Source: Burkholderia sp. FERM BP-3421 (GTDB lineage Bacteria; Pseudomonadota; Gammaproteobacteria; Burkholderiales; Burkholderiaceae). From it: 64,000 nucleotides of DNA. Where the stretch lies: assembly GCF_028657905.1 (NCBI RefSeq), contig NZ_CP117782.1, positions 2,170,001-2,234,000 of the forward strand, read 5' to 3'. This document shows positions 1 to 7,395 of this stretch, in pieces; within the stretch, counting starts at the first letter, position 1; each line of letters opens with the position of its first letter. The translations under genes and the position numbers were made by a program. Below the pieces are notes generated by a model. That model was not told where the DNA came from, did not search any database, and worked only from the letters and a program-made list of their open reading frames with translations.

Positions 1-1
1 G

Positions 2-445
2 GATGTGTTCACGAAGGAGGCGTTGGCGATCGAAGTGGGGCAACGCTTGAAAGGCGAACACGTGGTATCCGCATTGAACCGAATCGCCGCTCGGCGCGGC
101 GCTCCGCGGCATCTGTTTGTCGACAACGGCAGCGAGTTTTCCGGGCGCCTGCTCGATATGTGGGCGTACCACTACCAAGCAAAAATCGACTTCAGCCGAC
201 CGGGCAAGCCGACGGACAATTGCCACATCGAGACGTTTAACGGATCATTCCGCGATGAGTGCTTGAACCTACATTGGTTCGAGACGTTGGGCGAAGCCAA
301 AGCGATCGTCGAGGCCTGGCGCCGGGATTACAACGAGAGCCGTCCTCACTCTGCTCTCAAAGAGTTGGCACCAGCTGAATTCGCCCGTCAGCTGATGCCT
401 TTGCCGGGTTCAACCAGACCCGAAACGCCGGAAAACTCGCTCTAG
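2..445 (+). CDS. IS3-family transposase OrfB, C-terminal part (IS407-like), cut by window edge
   Basis: This is the last 147 or so residues of a DDE transposase; the frame is open to the first base of the window, so the start lies outside. The visible part carries the second catalytic Asp in VDNGSEF and the catalytic Glu in the IETFNGSFRDE block, followed by the RRDYNESRPHSAL tail typical of IS407-group OrfB proteins. OrfB supplies the strand-transfer activity of the element, usually as an OrfAB frameshift fusion. No stop or frameshift is seen in the visible part. Its end is followed within 80 bp by the right terminal sequence of the element, which is duplicated. Whether the element is complete to the left cannot be judged. 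Confidence 0.85.
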   Translation, partial: DVFTKEALAIEVGQRLKGEHVVSALNRIAARRGAPRHLFVDNGSEFSGRLLDMWAYHYQAKIDFSRPGKPTDNCHIETFNGSFRDECLNLHWFETLGEAKAIVEAWRRDYNESRPHSALKELAPAEFARQLMPLPGSTRPETPENSL

Positions 446-523
446 ATCTGGTCCGGGAAACCCAAGCGGATCAAACGCGGGAAAACTCGCTCTAGATCTG
501 GTCCGGGAAACCCAAGCGGATCA
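424..523. repeat. Tandem duplication of the last 50 bp of the IS (two 50-bp units)
   Basis: Units 424-473 and 474-523 are identical except for one base (c at 429, g at 479). Each ends in the sequence expected for the right inverted repeat of an IS407-type element (GGTCCGGGAAACCC...GGATCA). The first unit starts inside the last codons of the transposase gene. Confidence 0.9.
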
Positions 524-607
524 CAAGTTGGAATGCCACGCTTTGTAGTGGTCTAATGAATCCGGACACTGATTTAGGCGAGAATGGTCGCCATGAAGAG
601 GTGTCTG

Positions 608-916
608 ATGAGCAAGCAACGACGTACGTTTTCCCCGGAGTTCAAACAGCAAGCCGCGTGTCTGGTGCTCGACCAGGGCTATAGCCATATAGAAGCAAGC
701 CGCTCGGTCGGCGTCGGCGAGACGGTGCTGCGCCGCTGGGTGCAGCAACTTCAGATGGAACGCCAGGGCGTCACGCCGCAGGGCAAGGCAATCACGCCGG
801 ATCAACAGCGTATTCAGTAACTCGAGGCGCGTATCGAACGCCTTGAGCGTGAGAAGGCCATTTTAAAAAAGGCTGCCGCGCTCTTGATGTCGGAAGGCAT
901 CGAACGTACGAAGTAA
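608..916 (+). pseudogene. IS3-family orfA with an in-frame nonsense codon
   Basis: OrfA is the helix-turn-helix DNA-binding subunit of the transposase. Reading starts at the ATG of MSKQRRTFSPEFK. The frame is stopped by TAA at 818-820 after residue 70, but continues in the same frame through QLEARIERLEREKAILKK, the coiled-coil and slippage region, to the natural stop at 914-916 (102 residues when read through). The stop replaces what is normally a Gln in related proteins, so CAA to TAA is the simplest explanation. Because the stop lies upstream of the slippery site, the OrfAB fusion should not be made without read-through. An ATG at 584 in the same frame would add eight residues but lacks family resemblance. 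Confidence 0.75.
861..871 (+). other. Probable -1 programmed frameshift site of the IS
   Basis: The run TTTTAAAAAAG contains the A AAA AAG slippery heptamer (865-871) used by IS3-family elements to fuse OrfA to OrfB. From here the -1 frame is open without interruption into orfB, as expected for a working site. The nonsense codon upstream at 818 would prevent ribosomes from reaching it. Confidence 0.7.
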
Positions 917-969
917 TTGATCAGATTGGCGCAAGCGAATCGGTCGAGCTGATCTGCGCGGTATTCGAC

Positions 970-1770
970 GTGTCGCGGTCCTGCCTGTATGCCCATCGAG
1001 GGCGAACCCGACGCGTTGATGCCGAGCGAATGGCACTGCGTAGCCGGGTACACGAACTATTCATCGAGAGTCGAAGCTCTGCTGGCAGTCGCAGCATCAT
1101 GGGCATGATGCGCGAGGAAGGTACGGCGATTGGCCGCTTCAAGGTCAGCCGCTTGATGGAAGAACTCGGGTTGATCTGCAAGCAGCCGGGCCGCCATGCC
1201 TACAAGCAGGCCACGGTCGAGCGGATCGATATCCCGAACCATCTCAATCGCGAATTCGAGGTTGGTACGCCGAATCAGGTGTGGTGTGGTGACATCACGT
1301 ATGTCTGGGCGCAGGGCCGTTGGCATTATCTGGCCGTAGTACTCGACCTGTTCACGCGTCGGGCTGTTGGCTGGGCGTTCTCGACACGCCCTGATGCCGA
1401 TCTGGTCGTGCAGGCGTTGGAGATGGCCTACGAGCAACGTGGTCGACCGCAAGGCTTGCTGTTTCACTCGGATCAAGGCGGTCAATATGCAAGCCGGAGA
1501 TTCCGTCAGCGCCTCTGGCGCTATCGGATACAGCAGAGCATGAGCCGTCGAGGAAATTGTTGGGACAACTCCCCGATGGAGAGGTTGTTCCGCAGCTTCA
1601 AGACCGAATGGCTACCGTCAGTGGGCTACATGTCGGCGCAGGAGGCACAGCGGGACATCAGCCACTACCTGATGCACCGGTACAACTGGATACGGCCGCA
1701 TCAGTTCAATGACGGACTGGCGCCGGCGGTTGCGGAAGAAAAACTTAATGCAGTGTCCGGGATTAGTTGA
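970..1770 (+). CDS. IS3-family transposase OrfB (catalytic domain)
   Basis: This is the DDE integrase-type catalytic subunit, 266 residues from the marked start. The frame is open further back to the slippage site at about 865, so the biologically relevant product would be an OrfAB fusion and 970 may not be a real start. The three catalytic acidic residues are visible: Asp in WCGDITYV, Asp in FHSDQGGQY and Glu in NSPMERLFRSFKTE. An N-terminal HTH_21-type segment (ELFIESRSSAGSRSIMGMM) precedes the rve core. The reading frame is intact, so the element could still be mobilised if OrfA were supplied in trans. It ends eight bases inside the right inverted repeat. Confidence 0.85.
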   Translation: MSRSCLYAHRGRTRRVDAERMALRSRVHELFIESRSSAGSRSIMGMMREEGTAIGRFKVSRLMEELGLICKQPGRHAYKQATVERIDIPNHLNREFEVGTPNQVWCGDITYVWAQGRWHYLAVVLDLFTRRAVGWAFSTRPDADLVVQALEMAYEQRGRPQGLLFHSDQGGQYASRRFRQRLWRYRIQQSMSRRGNCWDNSPMERLFRSFKTEWLPSVGYMSAQEAQRDISHYLMHRYNWIRPHQFNDGLAPAVAEEKLNAVSGIS

Positions 1771-1778
1771 CCACTACA

Positions 1779-2006
1779 CAGGCGATCCTGATCCTGACGG
1801 GCGCCTACATTGGCTTTCTGCCCAAGCACTACGCGAAGCAATGGGTCGATGCGGGCCAGATGCGCCAGATCGGGTCACAACTGACGTCAACATGGCCGTT
1901 TTCGTCGATCACTCGTCGCGTCGCGGCGCAGCCGACCGTGCTGCGTGCGTTCGTCGTTGATCTGATGGCGCATGCGGACCACCGTTCCCTAACTGCGGAC
2001 AGATAG
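1779..2006 (+). pseudogene. LysR-family regulator, C-terminal remnant interrupted by the IS
   Basis: Starting at the first base after the IS, the frame encodes about 75 residues resembling the end of a LysR-type effector-binding domain: GAYIGFLPKHYAKQWVDAG followed by a Pro-Phe-Ser-x-Ile-x-Arg strand and a final FVVDLMAH helix. The rest of the gene (about 225 residues, with the HTH domain) is absent on the other side of the IS, so this is a remnant. Its target was perhaps the oxygenase gene remnant just downstream, but that is a guess from position only. Confidence 0.55.
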
Positions 2007-2048
2007 ATTGCGCCGCAGTATCCGGCTCGACGCGATAGCGTCACAGCC

Positions 2049-2335
2049 TTGCCGCGCAATGCATTGCTACCGACGTGCAATCGTCACTCGGAGATAGTGC
2101 TGCTATCAGGCACCCGGACCGGCGCGACTTGCCGGCTTTATATACAGAACTCGCGCCATCCGTATTTCTTCGCGACGGCAAACTGGTGTGTGGGTATCAC
2201 GGGCTAACGATGGGGCGTGACGGTCGCTGCACGGGGATGGCGGGACAACGGGTCACCGGTTTTCCGACGATCCACAGCTATCCCGCTGTCGAGCGGTACG
2301 GCTTTAAGCTGATTTACGTTGCTGCCAACGCACGG
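2049..2335 (+). pseudogene. Rieske-type aromatic oxygenase, N-terminal remnant
   Basis: The DNA keeps recognisable pieces of a VanA-like oxygenase Rieske domain in two frames. LPRNALLPTCNRHSE at about 2049 is reminiscent of the usual N-terminal LRNAWY block. After a frame change comes FLRDGKLVCGYHGL, which has the second C-x2-H iron-sulfur motif, and then GQRVTGFPTIHSYPAVERYGF. The first C-x-H motif is destroyed. The gene stops abruptly at YGFKLIYV, where the next regulator gene begins, so the whole catalytic mononuclear-iron domain is missing. Known relatives demethylate vanillate or similar methoxy-aromatics. This copy cannot function. Confidence 0.5.
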
Positions 2336-3191
2336 ATGATCATGAACCCAGAAGACTCGACGCTCTATGTGCAATCTTTCGCCACCGGCATCGCGGTGCT
2401 GGGCGCATTCGATGTGCAGCATGCATCGATGATGCTTGGCGGAGATTGCCGCTGCCGCGGGTATCAGTCGTAGCGCGGCCCAGCGATTTGCCTTTACGCT
2501 CGAAGCGATCGGCTTGTTGATGAAGGACCCGATCAGTAAGCGTTATTCGCTGTCGTCGCGTACCCTGGATGCGGGTTGTCGCTATCTGCAGTCGCATCCG
2601 CTGCTGAATCGCGCCAATCCTTATCTGCTCGAACTCAATCGTAACGCGGGTGAAACGGTCAATCTGGCGGAGCCGGCCGGGACGGACATGATCTATATCG
2701 GCCGATTCCCGAGCCCGATGCGGCTGATGGTGCACATGCCGATTGGCCGCCGGATTCCGATGTACTGTTCGTCGGCCGGCCGGGCGTTTCTGTCGTGTCT
2801 GCCCGAAGAGCAGGCGCGTCGGGGCCTGCAAAGCACACAACCGGTGCGTTTCACGCCCAGTACGATGGTGGATGTGGACGAGTTGCTCAAGCGTTTGCAG
2901 AGGGCGCGCCAGGATGGATATGCGTACTGCAACGGGGAGTATTACCGCGGCGACCTCGCGCTCGCAGTACCGGTATTCGATCTCGCTCAACGTGTGGTCG
3001 CGAGCTTGCAGGTTTCCGTGTCCGCCTCCAAGTGGTCGCTCAATCGAGCGGTGTCGCATTTCGTGCCGATGATGCAGGAAACTGCACGGCTGATCTCCAC
3101 GACACCGCCGACGCAGCGCGCTCTGGCATCGCTCCTTGGGCCCCATGTCGATCAACCAGCCACATTGGGTGATCGGGCGGGTTCCCAGTAG
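2336..3191 (+). pseudogene. IclR-family transcriptional regulator, frameshifted
   Basis: IclR proteins are HTH regulators of aromatic and related catabolism. The N-terminus (from ATG at 2336 or 2342: STLYVQSFATGIAVLGAFD) is in one frame, and AEIAAAAGISRSAAQRF onward is in another; the break is near 2435. An extra base or a two-base loss there would account for it. Apart from this single lesion the protein is complete: winged HTH, then the effector domain with GRRIPMYCSSAGRAFLS and the conserved ALAVPVFD segment, about 280 residues in total. A TTG at 2436 opens the second frame but would lack part of the HTH. The sequence is well preserved, which suggests a recent mutation, or a base error if this is an assembly artefact. 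Confidence 0.75.
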
Positions 3192-3200
3192 GCAAATACC

Positions 3201-3416
3201 GTCCAGAACTGCTTCGACATCGTGACGGAGGCGGGCCTCGGCAAGGAAGACACTGTTCACATGAAAGCGTTTTTGACCGATGCCCTCTACTTCCAGTCGT
3301 TCAACAAAGTATTCAAAGCATTCTTTGCCGCACACCCGCCGGCCCGCGTTTGCTACGTTGCCGAAATGGAAGACGTTACTGCTCGGCTGCTGGAATCCTT
3401 CAATACTGCTTTTTAA
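3201..3416 (+). pseudogene. RidA/YjgF-family remnant
   Basis: Seventy-one residues in one frame match the C-terminal half of a RidA-type enamine/imine deaminase: NCFDIVTEAGLGKEDTVHMK, then FLTDALYFQSFNKVF and the characteristic HPPARVCY motif. The N-terminal half is not recognisable upstream, and the end (after VTARLLESFNTAF) departs from the usual conserved RVEIEAIA-like strand. No start codon of the usual position remains. It probably belonged to the same lost catabolic cluster as the oxygenase and IclR remnants. Confidence 0.5.
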
Positions 3417-3433
3417 GCCCAATGACGGCCACC

Positions 3434-3458
3434 TACGGGGGATATTCACTCCCCCGTA
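3434..3458 (+). terminator. Weak hairpin, possible terminator
   Basis: TACGGGGG (3434-3441) pairs with CCCCCGTA (3451-3458) around a 9-nt loop and is followed by CTTTCATT. It lies between the RidA remnant and the convergent DUF2891 gene. The T tract is interrupted, so the call is weak. Confidence 0.3.
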
Positions 3459-3555
3459 CTTTCATTAGAGCGGCATGTCGAGCGTCACGTGATCGACGAC
3501 GGTCGGCGAGTATAGTCACGCGCCGAAGACCTTGCCGCCACCGGAGTTTCGTGCG

Positions 3556-4578
3556 CTACGCTTCCAGCGCAAGCAATGCGAACGTCGCGAGCCAGTGCTC
3601 GCCCATGTAGTCACCGGCCACGTGCGCGAGCGCGCTCGCGAGATGACGGTCGGCTGCGTCGAGCAGCTTCGCGCGCCGCGCGTCGCCTTCCGGTAGTGCG
3701 CCGGCCAGCGCACGCTGGCACCATGCGCGGCTGAGGTTCAGCCCGTCCAGGTGTGCGATCTTGCCGTCGCTGCGGTCGCTGACAGTCGCCGGCTCGAACA
3801 GTGTCGCGGGTTCGCCGCGCGCGAGATCAGGCAGGAAGCGCGCAAACCAGCCGTCGAATTCGCCCGCCGGCAGCACCCGCCGCATCAACTCAGCCTCCAT
3901 CAGCGCAGGCGACAGGAACTCGTCGCCCGACGGCTCCCACGCCTGGCACGCGACATCGTTCAGGTGCCAGCGCTTCGCGGTATCGACGATCAGCGCCGCG
4001 AGCCCGTCGCGCTGCGTGTCGCGTGCGAAAGCGAGCGTGAGCGCAAGCGCGAACGCGGTGTTGAAGTGCGTGCCGACGCGCAGCGGATAGGTCGCTTTCG
4101 GCAAGAAAGCCTCGAAGCGCGACACGAACAGATCGGTCAGCGGCGCCATCGTCTTCGCCCAGCCCACGGCCTGCGGCAGCGGGCCCCTCAGCGCAAGCCG
4201 CTCGAGCTGCGCGGCAAGCGCGAGCAGCCACGCCCAGCCGTACGGCCGCTCGAAGCCACTGTTGTGCGGCAGAGCAAGATACGCGCGTTCGCCGACAACG
4301 TTCGCCTCGGTGAAGTGCGCATCGACAATCGCGACGATGCGTTCGGCCGCCGGCAATGCCGGGTAGTGTTCGAGCACGCGCAGCACGAGCCAGTAGCCGT
4401 GCACACACGAATGCCAGTCGTAGCTGCCGTAGAAGATCGGGTGCAGCGCGCGCGGACCCTGCACGTCCTGCGGGCTGGCGAGCGAATGTGTGAGCTTGTT
4501 CGGATATTCGCGGGTTAGGTGCGCGAGCGCAAGCGACGCGAATTTCGACGCGAGTTCGAGGGGCAGTCGGTCGGTCAT
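3556..4578 (-). CDS. DUF2891 family protein
   Basis: A 340-residue soluble protein with no signal peptide or membrane segment. Its family signature is visible near the N-terminus: HPIFYGSYDWHSCVHGYW (about residues 61-78), followed by repeated alpha-helical segments such as RPYGWAWLLALAAQL, which suggests an alpha/alpha-toroid-like fold. The biochemical function of the family is not known to me. It is the last gene of a three-gene minus-strand operon after DUF969 and DUF979 membrane genes, with only 19 nt after the DUF979 stop. ATG 4578 was chosen because the conserved sequence begins soon after it; ATG 4593, four bases after the upstream stop, would add five residues and is equally possible. 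His/Trp/Tyr in the signature are candidate active-site residues (inference). Confidence 0.8.
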   Translation of the reverse strand: MTDRLPLELASKFASLALAHLTREYPNKLTHSLASPQDVQGPRALHPIFYGSYDWHSCVHGYWLVLRVLEHYPALPAAERIVAIVDAHFTEANVVGERAYLALPHNSGFERPYGWAWLLALAAQLERLALRGPLPQAVGWAKTMAPLTDLFVSRFEAFLPKATYPLRVGTHFNTAFALALTLAFARDTQRDGLAALIVDTAKRWHLNDVACQAWEPSGDEFLSPALMEAELMRRVLPAGEFDGWFARFLPDLARGEPATLFEPATVSDRSDGKIAHLDGLNLSRAWCQRALAGALPEGDARRAKLLDAADRHLASALAHVAGDYMGEHWLATFALLALEA

Positions 4579-4597
4579 GAGGGGCTCGTCCATCTCG

Positions 4598-5548
4598 TCA
4601 GAAGCGGAAAACGAACGCATACATCAGCAACGTGTTCACGGCGAGCAGCAACACGGCTGTCGGCCACTGCGCCTTGATCACGCCGTTCTTGTCCTTCAGC
4701 TCAAGCAGCGCCGCCGGCACGATATTGAAGTTCGCCGCCATCGGCGTCATCAGCGTACCGCAGAAGCCGCTCAGCATTCCGATCGCACCGAGGATCGCCG
4801 GGTTGCCGTGGAACTGGTGGACGATCAGCGGCAGCCCGATACCGGCCGTCATCACGGGGAACGCCGCGAAGCTGTTGCCCATGATCATCGTGAACAGCGC
4901 CATGCCGAACGTATAGGCGGCGACGACCGCGAACGGCGAATCGATCGGCACCCAGTCCCTCACGAGTCCTGACACGACGCCGCCGACGCCCGCGACCGCG
5001 AACAGCGCGCCGAGCGCCGCGAGCATCTGCGGCAAGATCGCGGCCCAGCCGACCGCATCCATCGTGTGGCGCGCCTCCTTCATGGCATGCACGGGCGAAT
5101 CGCGCAGCATCGCGAGCGCGACGCTGAACGCAACGAGCGTGCCGAGCACGAGCGAGATCAGCGTCACGCTCTTCTGGTCGACGAACGGCACTCCTTTCAG
5201 CGCGAATGTACCGATCAGCGTGACGACCGGAATCAGCAGCGCGGGCAGGAACAGCCGGTTGCCGAAACGCTGCGCGAGCGTCTCGCGGCGCACGGCCGCG
5301 GCTTCCCCCGCTTCATCGGACTTGCCGCGCCCGAGCTTGCCCGAGCCGGCGATCGCCGCGAGCGCGATCGCGAGGCAGCCCGTCACGAAATGCGGCAGCA
5401 GCGCGCCGAACAGGAACGTGGCCGCGTAGATCGCCCAAAACGCGAAATTGACGATGCGGCGCGGGTTCGTGCGGTCCATCAGGTTGAAGTACGCGAACGC
5501 GGCGAATATCAGCCCCGCAAGCGTGTACAGCGATTCAAGGCCGATCAT
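4598..5548 (-). CDS. DUF979 family integral membrane protein
   Basis: A 316-residue inner-membrane protein with around nine to ten hydrophobic segments. A family-typical region lies near the C-terminus (GNSFAAFPVMTAGIGLPL, then CGTLMTPMAANFN). It overlaps the DUF969 gene upstream by 4 nt (ATGA), so the two are translationally coupled and probably form one transporter. From memory, DUF969/DUF979 pairs occur beside pyrrolidone-carboxylate peptidase or 5-oxoprolinase genes, which suggests transport of 5-oxoproline or a related small carboxylate; neither enzyme gene is in this window, so the substrate remains inference. The start at 5548 was chosen because it makes the overlap and begins directly at the first membrane helix. 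Confidence 0.8.
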   Translation of the reverse strand: MIGLESLYTLAGLIFAAFAYFNLMDRTNPRRIVNFAFWAIYAATFLFGALLPHFVTGCLAIALAAIAGSGKLGRGKSDEAGEAAAVRRETLAQRFGNRLFLPALLIPVVTLIGTFALKGVPFVDQKSVTLISLVLGTLVAFSVALAMLRDSPVHAMKEARHTMDAVGWAAILPQMLAALGALFAVAGVGGVVSGLVRDWVPIDSPFAVVAAYTFGMALFTMIMGNSFAAFPVMTAGIGLPLIVHQFHGNPAILGAIGMLSGFCGTLMTPMAANFNIVPAALLELKDKNGVIKAQWPTAVLLLAVNTLLMYAFVFRF

Positions 5549-6234
5549 CGTGCGCCCTCCCGCCCGAGCAGGCCAAAGCCACGCGCCAGCCGGCGGTCGA
5601 GCAGCGCGAGGCGCGTGCAGTGGATCAGGAGCGCTGCGATCGCGGTCGGGATCGCCCACACCGACAGATGCAGCGGCTCGATGGAGATCCCGTTCTGTTC
5701 AAGAAAGCCCTTGATTAGCAAGATCGACTGGATCGCGATGAAAATGTCTTCGCCGAAGAACACGGCGATGTTGTCGACGCCCGATGCATGCGCGCGGATC
5801 TGCTGGCGCACCGATTCGGGCAGTTCACCGTGCAGGTTGACCGCCGCGGCCTCGGCCATCGGCGCGATCAGCGGCCGCACCATCTGCGCGTGGCCGCCGA
5901 GCGACGTGAGGCCGAGCGCGGCCGTCGCCTGGCGCAGCACGAAGTACAGCATCAGCACGCGACCCGTGGTGGCCGCTTGCACGCGCGAGATCATCCGCTT
6001 CGCCTGCTCCTTGAGCCCGTTGCGCTCAAGCAGAGCGATCACCGGCAGCGTCAGCCAGATGAGCCCCATGTAGCGGTTTTCGGTGAACGCCTTGCCGAAC
6101 GCGCTGACGATGTCGACGAGATTCAGCCCGCCCGCCAGCCCTGTCGCGAGCCCCGCGATCGTGACCACCAGCAGGGCATTGAAGCGCAGCGCAAAACCGA
6201 TCACAACGATCGGCACTCCAATCAGCACCAGCAT
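5545..6234 (-). CDS. DUF969 family integral membrane protein
   Basis: First gene of the DUF969-DUF979-DUF2891 operon, 229 residues with six or seven hydrophobic helices. The conserved GLTSLGGHAQMVRPLIAPMA block (residues about 100-119) is present, as is the loop with VDNIAVFFGEDIFIA. The start at 6234 is supported by a GGAGGAG ribosome-binding site four to nine bases upstream. It presumably pairs with DUF979 in the inner membrane to form a secondary transporter. A perfect 12-bp palindrome about 95 bp upstream is the best candidate for an operator. Confidence 0.8.
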   Translation of the reverse strand: MLVLIGVPIVVIGFALRFNALLVVTIAGLATGLAGGLNLVDIVSAFGKAFTENRYMGLIWLTLPVIALLERNGLKEQAKRMISRVQAATTGRVLMLYFVLRQATAALGLTSLGGHAQMVRPLIAPMAEAAAVNLHGELPESVRQQIRAHASGVDNIAVFFGEDIFIAIQSILLIKGFLEQNGISIEPLHLSVWAIPTAIAALLIHCTRLALLDRRLARGFGLLGREGAR

Positions 6235-6326
6235 TGCTCCTCCTTGTATCGGACGCGCGGCGCCATGCACGCGGCACCGCCTGCCCGGTTTCGGCCGGGC
6301 TCGATGCGCGCAATCTAGCACGAGAA

Positions 6327-6338
6327 TTTATCGATAAA
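6327..6338. promoter_or_regulatory. Palindrome TTTATCGATAAA, candidate operator
   Basis: A perfect 12-bp inverted repeat in a short AT-rich patch about 95 bp upstream of the DUF969 start. A regulator site is plausible from position; no regulator gene is adjacent, and the sequence is not one I can assign. Confidence 0.3.
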
Positions 6339-6386
6339 AAGTCGATGATTTGCTGCCTAGGGTAAACGTTGAAGCGCGCGGGTACA

Positions 6387-6551
6387 GGTTCCGATTTCGC
6401 GGTCCGTCACGCCAAAGCGACTGGCAAAAGTACACCCTCCGGGACTCGCTCAGCCTCTTCCTCCACGTTACGGCCACAGGCGGTCACGCCTAGCACTCCC
6501 GCTACTACTGGGCTGGCAAGCAAAGGCCCATCTCATTCGGCACCTATCGGC
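6387..6551 (+). pseudogene. Phage/island tyrosine integrase, N-terminal remnant
   Basis: Two adjacent frames together encode the arm-DNA-binding N-terminus of a P4-type integrase: DFAVRHAKATGK, then after a frame change KYTLRDSLSLFLHVTATGG, a stop codon, and RYYWAGKQRPISFGTYR. These correspond to the usual pattern of a short basic start, a D-x-x-GLFL-x-V strand and a W-x-x-x-Y...LGTYP-type strand. The catalytic domain is missing. It marks the edge of a past integration event next to the effector cassette that follows. Confidence 0.55.
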
Positions 6552-6791
6552 GGAAGGACTGACGTGAACAATCGCAATATCGTCTGAGTTCTCTTTCGTG
6601 CGATAGGCCTGATAGTTTTCCGGGTCCTCCATGTCGGCATATTCGAGAGCCTGATCTGTGAGATGCTCCCGAGCCTCCAAAGTGTTGCGATGTTCTTCGT
6701 ACTGACATGGCAAATTATTCTTGAAGTTGAGGATCGCTTCGCGGGCTCTGTCGCGAAGCAGTTCGTTGGTGAAGATAAACCTTGGCACCAT
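6468..6791 (-). CDS. Orphan ORF fragment, unrecognised
   Basis: About 70 acidic, alanine- and glutamate-rich residues (from MVPRFIFTNELLRDRAREA to IVHVS) look like genuine protein with lower GC content than the surroundings. The last 35 residues run antisense over the integrase remnant and are probably not natural, so the original gene was likely cut near 6560. I do not recognise the family. No convincing ribosome-binding site is seen. It may be a leftover of the same mobile element as the integrase. Confidence 0.25.
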   Translation of the reverse strand: MVPRFIFTNELLRDRAREAILNFKNNLPCQYEEHRNTLEAREHLTDQALEYADMEDPENYQAYRTKENSDDIAIVHVSPSADRCRMRWAFACQPSSSGSARRDRLWP

Positions 6792-6851
6792 CCAACTAAG
6801 CTGTGCTTTACGGACCGGCCGGGCATTTGCTATGCCAGTTCAGCGTAGGCC

Positions 6852-7395
6852 AGACGAGACAACGGGTACTTAATCACTGCGTCTGGGTCCGACAGAAATA
6901 GGCAGTTACGTCATCAACATCATCGCTCCAGTACCGCAACATCAGACTACTCAACTTGATCTCGCGTCCGTTCCGATGACCAACCTGGTCACTGCTAGCT
7001 GCTGCGGGATACTCGGAGTCAAAAGTTGCAGGTACTCTGCCGGGGGGTATCTACGGGGGTAGTTATTTCGACACTCATGCTCAACATCACTAAGAATCAG
7101 AAGGTTACGCGTGCAAATCAAGGCTGACCCTGGGCACCATCCACTTCTTTGTCGCCGTGTTCTCGGCGAGACTTCCCGGCTTTTCCAGCTTATCCCGCCT
7201 CGTGACGGCGTTTCCGCTCGGCTGCTGGCACGCCGCTGGCTGTCACGCTGGCTTGCGCCCAGGCGGAATCGCCCAAAGAAGCCCCTCGCGCCCGGTGGCC
7301 GAGGCGTCGCCTACTGATGCCTCAAGCACGAACCAGCCGGCGACGAAGGGCTCGATTTATATCGAAGCGGGTCGAGCCCTGATCACGAAGCGATA
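6852..7395. other. Stretch without a convincing gene
   Basis: Short frames occur at 7111-7317 and 7157-7444 on the plus strand, but none shows a recognisable domain, a good ribosome-binding site or consistent codon bias. The base composition changes from AT-richer (6852-7090) to GC-rich (7100-7320), which suggests a patchwork of fragments at the islet edge. Confidence 0.5.

Larger units (their letters stand above)
544..1778 (+). mobile_element. IS3-family insertion sequence, about 1.24 kb, both ends present
   Basis: Imperfect terminal inverted repeats lie at 544-569 and 1753-1778; both begin TGTAGTGGTC and end GGACAC when read inward. Between them are orfA and orfB in the usual IS3 arrangement, with orfB in the -1 frame. 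The three bases flanking each end differ (ctt on the left, cag on the right), so no target-site duplication is visible. That fits a later deletion or recombination next to the element. The right end sits directly against a LysR gene remnant; the left end lies only 20 bp from the end of the neighbouring IS. Confidence 0.85.
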
